64,000 nt of DNA from NCBI GenBank assembly GCA_035048815.1, contig JAUCBN010000026.1, positions 18,679,501 to 18,743,500 of the forward strand. The letters run 5' to 3'. Positions 48,234 to 61,407 of this stretch are shown piece after piece; the first letter of the stretch is position 1, and each line of letters opens with the position of its first letter. The DNA is from Abelmoschus esculentus. Its lineage: Eukaryota > Streptophyta > Magnoliopsida > Malvales > Malvaceae. A program made the translations under genes and the position numbers. The notes under the pieces are model-generated. The model searched no databases. It saw only the letters and a list, made by a program, of their open reading frames with translations, and was not told the DNA's origin.

Positions 48234-48846
48234 AATTAATAAGAATGCTTCTTAGTCAACGAAAAATAATTATTTAGGTTATAATAAGAATGAGATGCAT
48301 TATGCCATTGCCATTCATTGAAAGGTCATTGAGTTGCTGAAACATAATTAAGAAAAACAATCTACCATTTTGTCTGACTTGAAGCTCCTGCGAAACAATT
48401 TTTTTTAAACTGATTTCAATTTGAGCGATAATTCAAAATTGAGAGTTAGGATCTTAGAGGAGTATGAAAGAAAGATAGGAATCCGAATCAATTGAATTTT
48501 CTTAGAAATCGAAAGAACTTATAAAATTACAATTCAAATCAAATCAATGGCTCGAAGCAATTAAGAGAAGAAAAGAGTATTTTGCACCATTATCATCAAA
48601 CTTGAGTTGGGGTTGGAGTTAGGTGCAGTAAATATTTTTAACATAACCTGATAACTCGACAAGAGCTGGCTTACCAAGCTTAAGCCATTTAGACTATAAA
48701 ATTTATTCAGGATATGGAGTTTATGGCTACTGATTTCTCAGCTTAAAAAATTTCATCGAAAACAAGAAAAAAATGAGCATCTAGAATGGCCGCAGGCATA
48801 CACATCCATGAAAACCCCTGAAATGCCTTCCATTAACCGCTCACCC
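48234..48846. other. Spacer, no gene seen
   Basis: Between the MITE and the ATP synthase g stop. It does not continue the HAT1 gene. The part next to 48847 is probably ATP synthase g 3' UTR. Confidence 0.45.
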
Positions 48847-50847
48847 TTAGGGGTAGTAACCGGTGAAAGTAAAACCCCGTCCCACTATTTCACCAGCGCA
48901 AAACCATGCAAAGCATTCCAGTCCGAACAATGCAGCAATACCAGCATCTTCAACCTTCAGTTCTGACCTGTGCTTCCACAGGTTCTTGGCGTAATCAAAC
49001 TCCTTCCAGAATGACTCAGTACGGCCAGGGATACTGCAAAAATTGCACCAATCGGAGTTATTCTGATATTACTCGGGATTATGGTTCAATGTTCATAGAG
49101 TAAACTAATGTGTTTTTCTAATGACAAGGGCAGATATAACAAGGAAACTGCAAATAAACATGGCAGTAGTAGCATGATTGACTCTTTGTTTCTGTCAAAA
49201 AAAAAAAAAACTCTTTGTACTACACCAAATGATAAGCAACCCTGCCACTTTGTTTTGTTCTTTGGTTCTCTTCAGTTAAGAAGTTCACAGGGGCCGTCCA
49301 AGATACTTCAGTGATGTTTAAAAGAATGTACAATCTCATTTATAAGTTAGCGTCAAATCAAATAGTTGACACATTCACTAGTAAGCTCGAACTACAGCCT
49401 ACAAGTCACATACGGAGGAGAGGAACAAACAATCATTTTTTTCCAGGAATTCTCTAAGACAATGGTTCATTCTTTCTCCTAGGCATGTAGTACAAATGAA
49501 TCCTCCAACTAAGCTAGCACCAGAAGATATCCATATAAGGTTTTTCGATTTCATCTAACAAGCCAATGTATCCAATTCTCTAATCTACTAACAACCACAA
49601 AGATTTAGCAGATACTGTTAAAAAGCACCAAAACCTATAGTGTTGCAATAGCAGGGAGCTGCGGACAGCTTTGAACTAAATGAAAAACATGTTACCACTG
49701 CATGATTTAACTTTTAAGTTGAATTCCATATAAACAACTTCATACACAGCCACCTCTATCAAAAACAAAAAACCCATACTTGGTTTACGCCTAAGACATA
49801 CTGGTAGAATCAACTTGCTTGATATTTGGGTTAGTCATATATTTCTTTCACTGTAGTTTCAAATTATTGTTTGTCTGTTAACTAGAGGAACATTAAATAA
49901 ACTTCTTTTTATTTTAGGCCTCAAACCTTGGAGCTCTACAACAAAAGTATGACATGCAAAAATAATGAGTCATGTCTCACTTGCTCATTCTCTCTTGCAC
50001 AAAACATTTGGCACCAGAATAGAACCATAAACTTACTCATCTACATTACCCGTAATTCATTTTTCATATAGCATTTGTGTGTGGCTAATATTTGACATAG
50101 GTGAAGGTTATGATTCTCCAAAATCCAAATATATGTGCATATAAACTCCCTCAAGTCTGGCTAACATTGATTGTCACAAGGTTTAACACACATGAAATCT
50201 TCTTTAAGTGACAATGTAGGTGACTGCATAAATTGACTCATGTTGAGTGTCAAGATCCGCTAGTGTAATTTCATTTCATTTTTTTCTAAGATCTTAGTGA
50301 AGGATTCATGGAAAAAACAAGTTATATATTTCTACATTTGCTTCATGAAGTCATATATACACATTTGCGGTTTGATAGATGTGATTTTTTATGAAAAGTA
50401 GTTTTGGTAAATCCCCCCCCCCCCCCAGGAAAAAAAGAAGATAAGATGTCTAGTTCTGCCACTGATACTTTTATTAGTCAATTTGATGAAGGCAGACTCA
50501 GTAACTCGTTAACGAAATCAGAATGAATCAACGCATTGTAACAACTAAGTTAATAAAAATCAGATCAGATACTAAACAACACATTGCTATCAATTTATCA
50601 TAACTCGGAAGTATTCATGGCAATAACACAGGAATCACAAATAAGCAGAGACGAGAAAGAAATACCTAGCAAGTCGAGTGAAGAACAGCTGCTTAGACAA
50701 TTCGTTGCACTTCTCAACTGTCGGTGGCTCCTGAATGTATTGTTTGTTCTCCTCCAGCAACTGCTTGTAGTAAGCAGTTCCATTCCTGGCCACAAACTTA
50801 GACGCTTGACACGCCTTCGATTGCAACTGTTGCAATTTTGACGCCAT
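48847..50847 (-). CDS. Mitochondrial ATP synthase subunit g
   Basis: A small membrane subunit of the mitochondrial F1Fo-ATP synthase, needed for dimer formation. Two coding exons (50666-50847, 48847-49033) give 122 aa. Exon 1 starts MASKLQQLQSKACQASKFVA and contains LLEENKQYIQEPPTVEKCNE. Exon 2 reads SIPGRTESFWKEFDYAKNLW, then LKVEDAGIAALFGLECFAWF, then GEIVGRGFTFTGYYP and stop. The last segment holds the membrane helix with a glycine motif. The coding intron is 1.6 kb. A further intron in the 5' leader is likely, from a donor after 51076 to an acceptor at 50854, just before the ATG. It is divergent from prolidase. Confidence 0.94.
50413..50426. repeat. Poly-C run, about 14 bases
   Basis: A homopolymer C tract inside the long intron of ATP synthase g. 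Rare in plant introns; length may vary or be a sequencing artefact. Confidence 0.8.
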
Positions 50848-51442
50848 CAAAATCTGCACCGTACCAAAAACATAAATACTTGCCCAAAAAATGATGCAAG
50901 TGAAAAGAATGCACAAAAAATCAACATAAAAAGCAAACAAAATTGTAAATAAAATCACTGCGGATACTGACCGAGCTCTAAAATCAATGGATCTGAAAAT
51001 ACAAAACAAGAGAATACCGGGAGATGTTATAAGATCAAGTAAATAATAGATCTAAGCAAAGGAAGTGAATCTTACCTTTGATGAGATGAAAGTGGAAGAT
51101 GAACCGGCGCGTTATCAATTGAAGGCAAAGACGGTAGAAAGGTGGACGGTCTGGGCTTATCACGCCGCTTTACCTTGGAAATAAGACCCACGCTTTTGGG
51201 ATGAGTGGACTCGTTTGCTAATGAGTCATTAGGGTTTTAATTTGGGTTCTATTAGGCTTAAATATACATTTAATACATGAATTATATATTTTTATTAAAT
51301 TGGTATTATTAAAATTATTTTTAAATTAATACTTGAGTTATATATATATATATTTAAATTAGTACTTAAAAAGAGTTTTTATTCTCAAATTTATCTTTTA
51401 AATTGATGCCAAAGTTTATCATGGGTTACTTGTAGTCTGTAG
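50848..51442. promoter_or_regulatory. Shared upstream region of divergent ATP synthase g and prolidase
   Basis: 595 bp separate the two start codons. It contains the probable 5' UTR intron of the minus-strand gene (50854-51075). The part 51240-51420 is AT-rich and looks like a worn repeat (TTAATACATG..., TACTTGAGTTATATATATAT), so the prolidase promoter may partly be transposon-derived. Confidence 0.45.
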
Positions 51443-54400
51443 ATGGCGAAACCGACGCCAGAAACCAGTTCGATGGCTTCAACATCGCCGTCGTCTCTCT
51501 CTCCTCCGCCGGTACCCATGGAACTCCACGCATCCAACCGTCAAAAGCTACTCAAATTTTTTCGCCAAAACCTCTCCGACTCCTCTCGCCCCCATCACGG
51601 CTTCGTTCTCCTCCAGGTACTCTTATTTAAATAATTTCTCAATAACTTCCATTCACAAGCATCTTTATTGAAGTTATAATTTATCGGATCAATCGATCGA
51701 ACAGGGCGGTGAGGAGAAAACGCGCTATTGCACCGATCACCTCGAACTCTTCAGGTACCTCGATCTTGCCTCTTTTTAAAACTTTAATTAAATTATATTT
51801 CAGTTCTAGCAATAAAATTAATGGTAATTAATTGATTTTTAGGCAAGAGAGTTACTTCGCTTACTTGTTTGGAGTGATAGAGCCTGGTTTCTATGGTGCT
51901 ATTGTAAGTTCTTTGTATTACCTTTTAAAAAAATGACTAGCTTTTTAATGACTGGTTCCTTTCTTAATCATAGAGGTTAATTAAGTTAATAAACCTCTGT
52001 TTTTATCATTAAAGGACATTGCAACTGGGAAATCCATTCTATTTGCGCCTAGGTTACCTGCTGATTATGCTGTTTGGATGGGAGAAATAAAGCCAGTTTC
52101 CTACTTTCAGGTGACTATTGAATTGATTATTCCCGGCTTGTTATGCCAGTGCTTTGTTTAATGTGTTTTATGCTTGCATTTCTGTTGGCAGGAAAGGTAT
52201 ATGGTTAGTATGGTCAACTACACTGATGAGATTGCTCAGGTCTTGGTTGACCAATACAAGGGATCTGGAAAACCTTTATTGTTCCTCTTACATGGGCTTA
52301 ACACTGATAGCAATAATTTCTCGAAACCAGCGGAGTTTGAGGTTTTACATCATGTCCTCTATTCTACTATCATTTGCCTATTCCTTTTGCTTTTAGAACC
52401 GTGTGATATTCTTTCTCAAGTTCTAGTGTACTTTTCTAATGTTGGACTTATTGAATTAGTGCACACCTTTGACTCAAGTTTACAGTTATGTACAAGGACA
52501 ATATTGTCTGTTTAGAGGTTTATCTAGTTTTTCCTACTTGCGTTGATTTTAGGGAATAGAAAATTTTGAGACAGATTTGACAACTCTGCATCCTATATTG
52601 ACCGAGTGCCGAGTTTTCAAGTCAGACTTGGAGCTTGCTCTTATCCAATTTGCCAACGATATAAGTTCTGAAGCTCATGTTGAGGTAATCATTTATTGCA
52701 TAACTTGAACAACAATTGTATTATAATGTTTTTTTCCCAACATATATAAGCAAATTATTATCAGCTATAATCTGTCATTCTACATGATCTAGAACTTACT
52801 TTGTGGCCAGTTACTTGGTTTTCCTTCTTTGCTTTCTTCATCTTCTACTTCACCTACATTACTAGTTTCTTGGCAGATTCATTTTTTCTTTGTGCAATGT
52901 TGAGAATGATAATTTGACATATACTTACTTTTCTTTTCAATTAGGTTATGAGAAAAACTAAAGCAGGCATGAAAGAGTATCAGTTGGAAAGCATGTTTCT
53001 TCATCATACCTATATGTATGGTGGCTGCAGGCACTGTTCATATACATGTATTTGTGCCACTGGTGAAAACAGGTGAGTATTACCTAAAGTTCCTGATTGT
53101 TCCGGATTTTTCATGCCCATTCCCTATCCTTTCACCTTTTAAACAAAGCATCAATAAAATAAAACCTAGGATAGCTACAATTGTTTTAAATTCAACTATA
53201 ATATCTCTTTACCATGAAACGTTTTGAATGTCGACAATTTGGTTCTCAGCTTGTCATTCTGTATAGTTTGTGAATTCTGATTTTCTTTTGGAACGTTTTA
53301 CTTGTTCTATGATTAATATTTGTGTATGAGATATCAGTTTTGGTCAAAATAATAATCCTTATGTTTCTATGGTGCAGTTCTGTTCTACATTATGGACATG
53401 CTGCGGCTCCTAATGACAGGGTATACTTCTCAAAATTGGTCCTTCAATGCTTGAAATATATGTTAGTTTCATCTTCTAAAGAAACACGATCTGATTAGGT
53501 TTGGTTAATGGTGTGAATAACATTAATAGTTTCAAATTGGTCTATTCAAATTAATCTGATAAACTGGGAGTAGTTAGTGAGATTTCAACTTCATATATGT
53601 CTTTCTTGCAGATCTTAGAAGATGGAGATATGGCCTTGCTTGACATGGGAGCCGAGTACAGTTTCTATGGATCTGACATTACATGTTCATTCCCTGTGAG
53701 TATGTCTATTTCATTTGCAATTAATGTATTCGCTTATGTCTTGGATGCTAGAAATGGGCCACTCACTTCTCAATCGAAGCAATTAATGCAGCTTCAGAAA
53801 AGAACATCTATATTCTGACATTTTGACTCCTTTCCTAGTTCTCTCAGTTTTCTGGTTTAATTTTGAAAAGCTATTTACCATTGAATATCTTTGTGACCAT
53901 TGGTGCTGAGTCCTTTCTTAGCAGTAGACTATTGGGATTTGGAAAATCCTGATATATCTTAAGAAAATAAAAAGTCTACCATGCTACAAGGATTCTGAGT
54001 AAGAGGCTTGTTTGTTCTCTAGTATACGTGATATAAGCTTTCTCCTCTAAAGTAAATCCTACCATGTATGTAGGTGAATGGGAAGTTTACAAGCGACCAG
54101 AGCCTTATATATAATGTAAGTCTTTATTCTTTGATCAATGAGTGATAGGAATTATACCAGGTTTCCTCCTATGAAAATCCACATTAAGTTGACTAATGAA
54201 TAAAAAAAGAAGAAACAAACCTTTCTATTTAAGTTGCCATGGTTTGATCTTCCTTTACTACGTGCTATGTTATGCAGGCCGTCCTAAATGCTCACAATGC
54301 TGTTATAACTGCAATGAAGCCTGGTGTAAACTGGGTGGATATGCACAAGTAAGGGCAAAGAAAAGTAATAATTGTGATGTAATTTTCCTTGTAATATTTT

Positions 54401-56151
54401 TTTTTTATCTTTAATATGTATCTTCTTGTTTTCTTTTTATCTGTTGAAGATTAGCTGAGAAAGTCGTTTTGGAGTCGCTGAAAAAGGGCAACATCCTTGT
54501 CGGGTAAATTCCATTTTCTTAATGATGTATATTTTTCTTTGATTCACCTCTTGTTTCTACTATTAAATGTAAATCTTATACGCAGGCTTCATTTTTTTAT
54601 TGTAGAAACCTTGATGATATGATGGTTGAACGAGTGGGTGCTGTATTTATGCCTCATGGTCTGGGCCATTTATTGGGTATTGATACTCACGATCCTGGTG
54701 GTTATCCAAAGGTTCTTGTGATTAACTTATCTGCATATGAATTTTATCTCTGTACTAGTCTTACTTTTCATCTCATTTTTTCTGTAGCTACAATTTCCAA
54801 TTTTTTGTTTCCCGTATGGGTTTGTAAGGGTTAAAATCTTGCAGGGTGTAGAAAGACCAAAAGAACCTGGTTTGAAGTCTTTGCGTACTGCTAGACAACT
54901 CCAGGAGGGAATGGTAAGTGCTATATCTTTGCCTTTTTTCCCCACACTGGTTAAACATTTCATTTATTTTTATACCTGTGTATTTGAATGATATCAAAAT
55001 GTTGCATAAGTATGTTCTAAATTTATGATTGTTTCATTTACAAAAAGCGTTGGTTAAGTTTGAATTCGAACACTATGTTTGTATGATATCTTTTATTTAA
55101 ATTACAACGTAATCATTTCGTGGAGTTAATGGCTGCCTCCTTCAAGGACTACAATTCAAGGCCCCAATACCAACTGTTCCTATCAATTTAGTGCTTCTCT
55201 CATATTCATGCTTAGTCAACTGTATCACTTAATATGCTTTGATAGAACGTAACTCACGACATATTGATTATTTTTCTTCAGAAGGTCTGCAGTAACACCC
55301 CTTTAATTTTCAATTTGTTGTTCTTAGGTTAAACCTATGACATCATTGGTAGTATGCGCACTTAAATTGTTTTTAAAAATAATTAGTTTGCACTGATTCT
55401 GTTAGTTTGAGTTTCTTCTTAGAAGTGATCTTGTTTTTTTCTCGTAAGAAGTTCTACACATGGAATTCAATCAGTGCTTCAAACATGAACTGGAGCTTTA
55501 ATCTTCTTGTTGTAGGTGATAACTGTGGAGCCCGGGTGCTATTTCATTGATGCATTGTTGGCTCCAGCTATGGAAAATGCAAGCACTTCAAAGTTCTTCA
55601 ACCGTGAAATGGTGGACAAATTTAAAAATTTTGGTGGAGTTCGAATAGAAAGCGACGTGGTATTCTATTTTACTTAATATTTGTCATTCAACTCCACAGT
55701 TTCCTGCCTGAAAGTTATCTGTCTATGTTTCAAGTTTAGTTTAAAAAACAAATCATCTCTACCACATATTTACATGCATGTTGAAATAGGTAAAACCCAT
55801 GGGTCATGGCGCCAAAACCGAGTTTTGGCTATACAAGAACAACACTTGCTAAATACCTGCAATCCTTGTAAAAGCCATTAGCCATGAATGCTTTAAAGCC
55901 ATCTCGAGTATGATGAATCTAGTCAAATTACATTCTTGTTATGCTACATACATTGCAAAAATTCAACTAGGATCGACTCTGCATGTTCATTTGTTTCTGT
56001 CTGTTTCCGCTTAATCTTACAGTTCCTTTCTTCGGTTCAGCTTGTAACGACCAACGGTAGCAAGAACATGACGAAAGTTCCTCGAGAAACATGGGAGATC
56101 GAAGCTGTCATGGCAGGGGGACCATGGTCACTCAACGAGGCCTCTGGTTAA
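51443..56151 (+). CDS. Xaa-Pro dipeptidase (prolidase, M24B metallopeptidase)
   Basis: It hydrolyses X-Pro dipeptides in proline recycling, probably in the cytosol. Sixteen exons (51443-51616, 51705-51754, 51843-51903, 52015-52110, 52192-52341, 52553-52684, 52945-53072, 53378-53420, 53612-53695, 54074-54115, 54278-54348, 54450-54503, 54606-54711, 54845-54913, 55516-55659, 56041-56151) give 504 aa. All are GT-AG and stay in frame. The N-terminal creatinase-like domain spans about 20-190; the pita-bread domain follows. All five dinuclear metal ligands are present at a constant offset of 13 from human PEPD: Asp289 (LLDMGAEYSFYGSD), Asp300, His383 (HGLGHLLGID), Glu425 (TVEPGCYF) and Glu465 (GGVRIESDV). 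MYGGCRHCSYTCICATGEN is also typical. An alternative start at Met11 would lose little. Expected fully active. Confidence 0.95.
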
Positions 56152-56943
56152 TAATACCTGAGAATGCAGGGACTGGCAAGATCTCGCTCTTTCAACCATG
56201 CCACCGGCGTAACTTAATAAAAGTTGACATGTTTTGATTTATGGATGTTTTATTAGATTTATTATCTTATATATGTTACACAATTACATAATTAAACATT
56301 AGTCCAGTAAAATAATTAAAGCATGCTAATTTTTTAATTAATTAGAGAGATGTTTATATTTTCACGATAAATGTCGGAGTTTAAATTTATATAAAATAAA
56401 ATGAGTATTTTTGAGTGGATTATATTATCAATATCTTTAATCACTCGTAATTTAATTTGCTTTGTCATACTTGAATTGAATTTAGTGCTTAATTTTATAA
56501 ATAATTAAATAAAATATCAATTGATATATTATATTATTAATACTTTAAAAATTCCACAGAATTGTAAATATATTGATAAGCACATGCAAGACTTGAATTG
56601 CATTTTAAAACATAATTGATACAATAGTATACTTTGAAAACTTGATTAGAATGATTTGAAACTTGTGTACTAATTTGAATTTTGTATGATAGTTTGTAGA
56701 TCTTTGGCGAATTAACCCCTTTTTTCTTTTGAAAAAATAACAACTTTCGTCCCTCTAAAAATCTACCGACTCCCGGGACAAGACGCCACCAACCAATGAT
56801 AATGTAAACACAAAGCAGATTGCAAATAGCCCATAAGTGGAGCTCCCCTTTCCCACCATTACATAAGCAGAAAAGCCCTCCCCAAAACCCTAACCTTATC
56901 CCACTCTCCTCCGCTAAACCCTAAATCACCGACATTAAGAAGA
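56152..56943. other. Prolidase 3' flank and PRMT promoter
   Basis: AT-rich to about 56750; the next 190 bases are the PRMT promoter and 5' leader, with two AAACCCTAA telo-box-like words (around 56885 and 56917), common before plant housekeeping and translation genes. Confidence 0.45.
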
Positions 56944-59900
56944 ATGGGTCGCCGAAATGGAAGCAACGCGGCTCAAACCTCCACGAACTCTTCGAACCAA
57001 TTCGAAGGAACCAAGATTCGCTTCCAAGATTCCGACGACGATGCAGTCGCTACCGACGGCTCCAATCTTAACGAATCCGTCCTCGGCGTTGATAAAGCTA
57101 CTGAAGATGTCTCCATGGGAGAACCCGAAGTCTCCTTTGCAGATACCGATGTCGGTGATGATAAAACCAGTGCTGATTATTACTTCGACTCGTACTCTCA
57201 TTTCGGTATGTTTTTGTATTCCTCTTATTTTGTTTAAGATTCATTAAAGAACTATGGGAAAGTGTTGAGTTTGTAGTGTTGGCTTTAGCTTTGCCTTTGA
57301 GGAAGGTAGGGACGAGAGCAAAAAGTTCCAATCTTTATACAAGTTAAAGCTTGTTCAGCTCAATAGTTTGGTTATATATAAATTAACGAAGCTCTATCAT
57401 TTCTTATTAAATCTTATACGTTTAATAAATTTAGAGATTTAGCATGTGTATATTTGGCGCTTCATTGGGTTGTCTCTAATATTTGAAGTCTTTTAACTAG
57501 TACTATTTCGTGTTAGGACAACATGTTCTTTGAAGCTTATTTTGATTCGTTTTCTTCATCTTTTTGTATGCAGGAATTCATGAAGTAAGTGTGCTGGACT
57601 TGGACTATTAAATGCAGCGAATTGCCTTGCTTTGTTATTTTCAGTTATTTATGGAATAGTTTTGCTTTTGTACAATTGCCTTCTGATATATTGGATGCTG
57701 AATGTAACTGAGTGAAGGTTCAGATGTAATTGTTCGGTTTATTTAAGCTGACTACGAATTGATATGTCATGCTTACTCTCTGAAAACAATGAGCATTTTT
57801 GCGTGGAAAAACCTGACAGTTCCTGTATTTCAGGAAATGCTGAAGGATACGGTGCGGACTAAAACATATCAAAACGTTATTTATCAGAATAAGTTTCTAT
57901 TCCAGAATAAAGTAGTTCTTGATGTGGGAGCTGGAACTGGAATTTTGTCCTTGTTTTGTGCGAAGGCAGGGGCTGCACATGTTTATGCAGTATGTGTTTC
58001 TGTTTTTTTATATAAAAATACATATTTTTGTTTAATTTGTTGTGAATCTCTCTCTCTCTGACTGACATTTATTTCATTCTTAGTATCCATCACTAGTTTG
58101 CTTATAATGCTTAATATTTTCCCATTTTTAGGTCGAGTGCTCTCATATGGCTGACATGGCTAAACAAATTGTTGAAACAAATGGCTTGTCTGATGGTGGG
58201 GTTTACTAAATTGTGTTGCGTCTTATCTTAATGTTTCTATCTCACTGTTTACATGAGAACTATTTCGTGTTACAGTTGTTACAGTTTTGAAGGGAAAGAT
58301 TGAAGAGATTGAGCTTCCCGTAGCCAAAGTAGACATCATTATATCAGAGTGGATGGGTTACTTTTTGTTGTTTGAGAATATGTTGAATACAGTGTTATAT
58401 GCTCGTGATAAATGGCTTGTAAGTTGCTGCAACAGTCTGTTACTTGATATGTTTTCATGGTTGCTGATATAGGGATGTGCTTTCGTGTTTAGTTTAAGTA
58501 CTCAGAAGTTTCTTTATGATGCATTTATGTGCATGTTGTGTAAAACTGATATGCAACCTAGAATACATGCTTGCATATACAGATCGAAAAGTCAGCATAA
58601 TGTCTGCTATAATGGCTTATTTTGGAGTTGTATGTGCTAGGCATGGCTTCGGTTTGTTAGGTTGTTGTCAACTGACAGTCAAATCTGGTTGCCTTCTATA
58701 GGTTGTTTCCTATGATATTTATGCTCTGTGCACTCTTTTGCGACTGATCTAAAATTTTAATATGACAAACAGCAATGATGCATGGTCAATATCTTTGTTT
58801 TCTTGACATTTCAAACACCCCACTTGCTTTTTCTTCTTTTTTCACTTGGTTGGGGGCACTTTGATTAAAATCTGTAACATGATTGCTTACATTCTCTGTT
58901 AGATGTTATGATTAGCACAAAGTGAGTTGTAAATGAAGGCTTAGGTTTCAGGTTTAACTGTTAATTGATTGAGACTTTAACTAGATCCTCGTTTCATCTT
59001 CTCTTGAGCAATGTTTTGCTTGTGGTTTTATGTGGTGACCAAGTGGCCCTTAAGTTTATTGCTATGCTCTTGAAGCAATATTTTGTTGGTTCCCTATATG
59101 CTGTATGTTTTATTCAGTTTTCTTATTCCGTTGCTTGTGCCAGGTCAATGATGGTGTTGTGCTACCTGATAAGGCTTCTCTTTACTTGACAGCAATTGAG
59201 GATGCAGATTACAAAGATGACAAGATCGGATGTGAGCATTTGTAGACTGACCCTTCAATACTTTGTATTCAAGTTCATAAGTAGTTACGGGCTTTAAATC
59301 AAATTTTCTATTGTGGTTCCTTGCAATGTAGTTATTGTATTCTTATATTTTGTATTTTTTTTTCTCCTTGGCATTACCTTTTTACAGTTTGGAACAATGT
59401 TTACGGGTTTGACATGAGTTGCATCAAAAAGCAAGCTATGATGGAACCACTTGTGGACACAGTTGACCAGAATCAGATTGTGACAAATAGCCACCTTCTC
59501 AAGGTGAGAATAAATAGCACAATTGTAACCCTTTATAGGTATATACATTGTGTATCTATTTGTGTATATGCTCGCCTGAAATTCTTGACTTATTGTCTTT
59601 CGAACTTATCCGCAATGCTCATTTCTTATTTGTTTTATTCAGACAATGGATATCTCCAAGATGGCTCCTGGTGATGCTTCTTTCACTGCATCTTTTAAGC
59701 TTGTTGCACAACGTGATGATTACATCCATGCTTTCGTTGCGTACTTTGATGTATCATTTACCAAGTGCCACAAATTGATGGGCTTCTCTACAGGTTTATA
59801 TCTCCTTTCTTCCGCATTTCCGTTTCATTCTATCCAATAGATTATAAAATTTTATATCCTATGTATCACTTTTGCCCCAACAATACAACAATGCATCTGC

Positions 59901-60193
59901 TCAAAGCCTTGTGTACATGTTTCCTATTTTTATCAGAAAACTAAAAGAAATTTCCATGTTTGACTTTAAATCGAAAACAAAACACAGGGCCAAAATCTCG
60001 AGCTACACATTGGAAGCAAACAGTCCTTTACCTAGAGGATGTGCTAACCATTTGCGAAGGGGAGGCAATAATCGGTGCCATGACTGTTGCACAAAACAAG
60101 AAGAATCCCAGAGACGTCGATATAATGGTAAAATATTCATTGAACGGTCAACGCTGTGTGGTTTCAAGAGCTCAGTTCTACAAGATGCGCTGA
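56944..60193 (+). CDS. PRMT1: Protein arginine N-methyltransferase, PRMT1 type
   Basis: A type I enzyme transferring methyl from S-adenosylmethionine to arginines (histone H4R3, RNA-binding proteins), nuclear and cytosolic. Nine exons (56944-57205, 57574-57584, 57834-57989, 58132-58195, 58276-58418, 59144-59231, 59388-59503, 59643-59793, 59988-60193) give 398 aa. Residues 1-80 are a divergent acidic tail. The core starts SADYYFDSYSHFGIHEEMLK. SAM motif I VLDVGAGTGIL is at about 119-129, the double-E loop SEWMGYFLLFEN at 188-199 (Glu189, Glu198), and the THW loop at 337-339 in SRATHWKQTVLY. End is SRAQFYKMR. Exon 2 has only 11 bases. It corresponds to Arabidopsis PRMT1.1/PRMT11 by position and similarity. 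No lesion. Confidence 0.95.
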
Positions 60194-61352
60194 TGTCGTC
60201 AACGGTATCCTCTCGACCTAGCTGTGTGGCATAGGCTGCTGGTGTATTTTTAATGCATTTGTGTTCTACCATTCCGTAACTACGTAAGAACGAGATGTCA
60301 TATATCGGTTTTTCCGCCGGGAATGTAAGGTTAGTTACCTTTAATATTTGCATTGATTCTTTACCATGATTGCCTGAGGAAATTAGGATCAAAGATCGTT
60401 TTTGATATTTTTGAACTTGAGTTGCTCTATATGTCAATTTATTGTCTTGATGGCAGTGTGTTTTGGTTCAGTAAAATGATAGTATTTTATCGGTCGACAA
60501 ATCGTGATTAAGTCATAGATTATTCTTCAAATTAAGATTATTGTTCAAGTTAATTCAGAGCAGCATGGCATTAGATTGAAGCTCTCTGAAGGTGAAGTCT
60601 GTACACATATAAGCTGACAAAATCAATATAAAATAATCATTATGCATTATGTTAATGACAATTAATTTTTTTATTCGAGAATATAAAAAATCATTTATTA
60701 TAAAAATGTTGCAGATTTATATAAAGAAGTATAAAACAATATTATCTATGTGTAAACTATATAATAAAAAAAAGGTATTACAGGCTTAAGTTTCAATACC
60801 ATTTTTTTAATTATTTTTAAGTAAATAAATAAAATTAATTTAATGTTTAGAATTATTTATAATTTATAATAGGTTGTTAATATTATTTGTTTTGTCTAAC
60901 GCATACAAACATATCTTAAGGACTATTCAAGAGTTTGTATTAAATATAAAATTTTATTTGAAAATATTTATCATTTAATGTATTATAAAATTTTAAAATA
61001 TTTTATTAAAGAAATTCTTATTCAATGTATTATAAAACTTCAAACCATAAAATTTTATTAACTCATGGTTTATTCCGTTTAACTCGAACTTGAAAATTTT
61101 GTATAAAATTAAAATTGATTTTTCTTTGATGATTTTAAAAAAAAAATTTGTATAAAATTAAAATTGATTTTTCTTTAATGATTTTAAAAAAATTATCAGA
61201 CAAGTAACAAACGTAATTTGTTTTAACTAAGAGTAACAATATAATTAATTGTGTGTTAAAAAACCTACTTAATTAATTCAATATAAACATCAATTTCTCA
61301 AAATCAATAAATCCAAACATCAATTCTTTAGTTTCATATGGTTCCAGTACTC
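60194..61352. other. PRMT 3' flank and upstream region of first S1 gene
   Basis: PRMT 3' UTR runs to perhaps 60500. The rest is AT-rich. From about 61197 the DNA is similar to 63565 onward, the upstream region of the second S1 gene. There is also a short direct repeat near 61105-61185 (TTGTATAAAATTAAAATTGA twice). Confidence 0.5.
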
Positions 61353-61360
61353 TATAAAAA
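61353..61360 (+). promoter_or_regulatory. TATA box of S1-like gene 1
   Basis: TATAAAAA lies 55 bases before the ATG, implying a short leader. The same word stands 67 bases before the second S1 gene. Confidence 0.6.
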
Positions 61361-61407
61361 CACTACTATAACCAGAACCAGAACCAAGTCTTCTTGTCCA
61401 CTGTATC

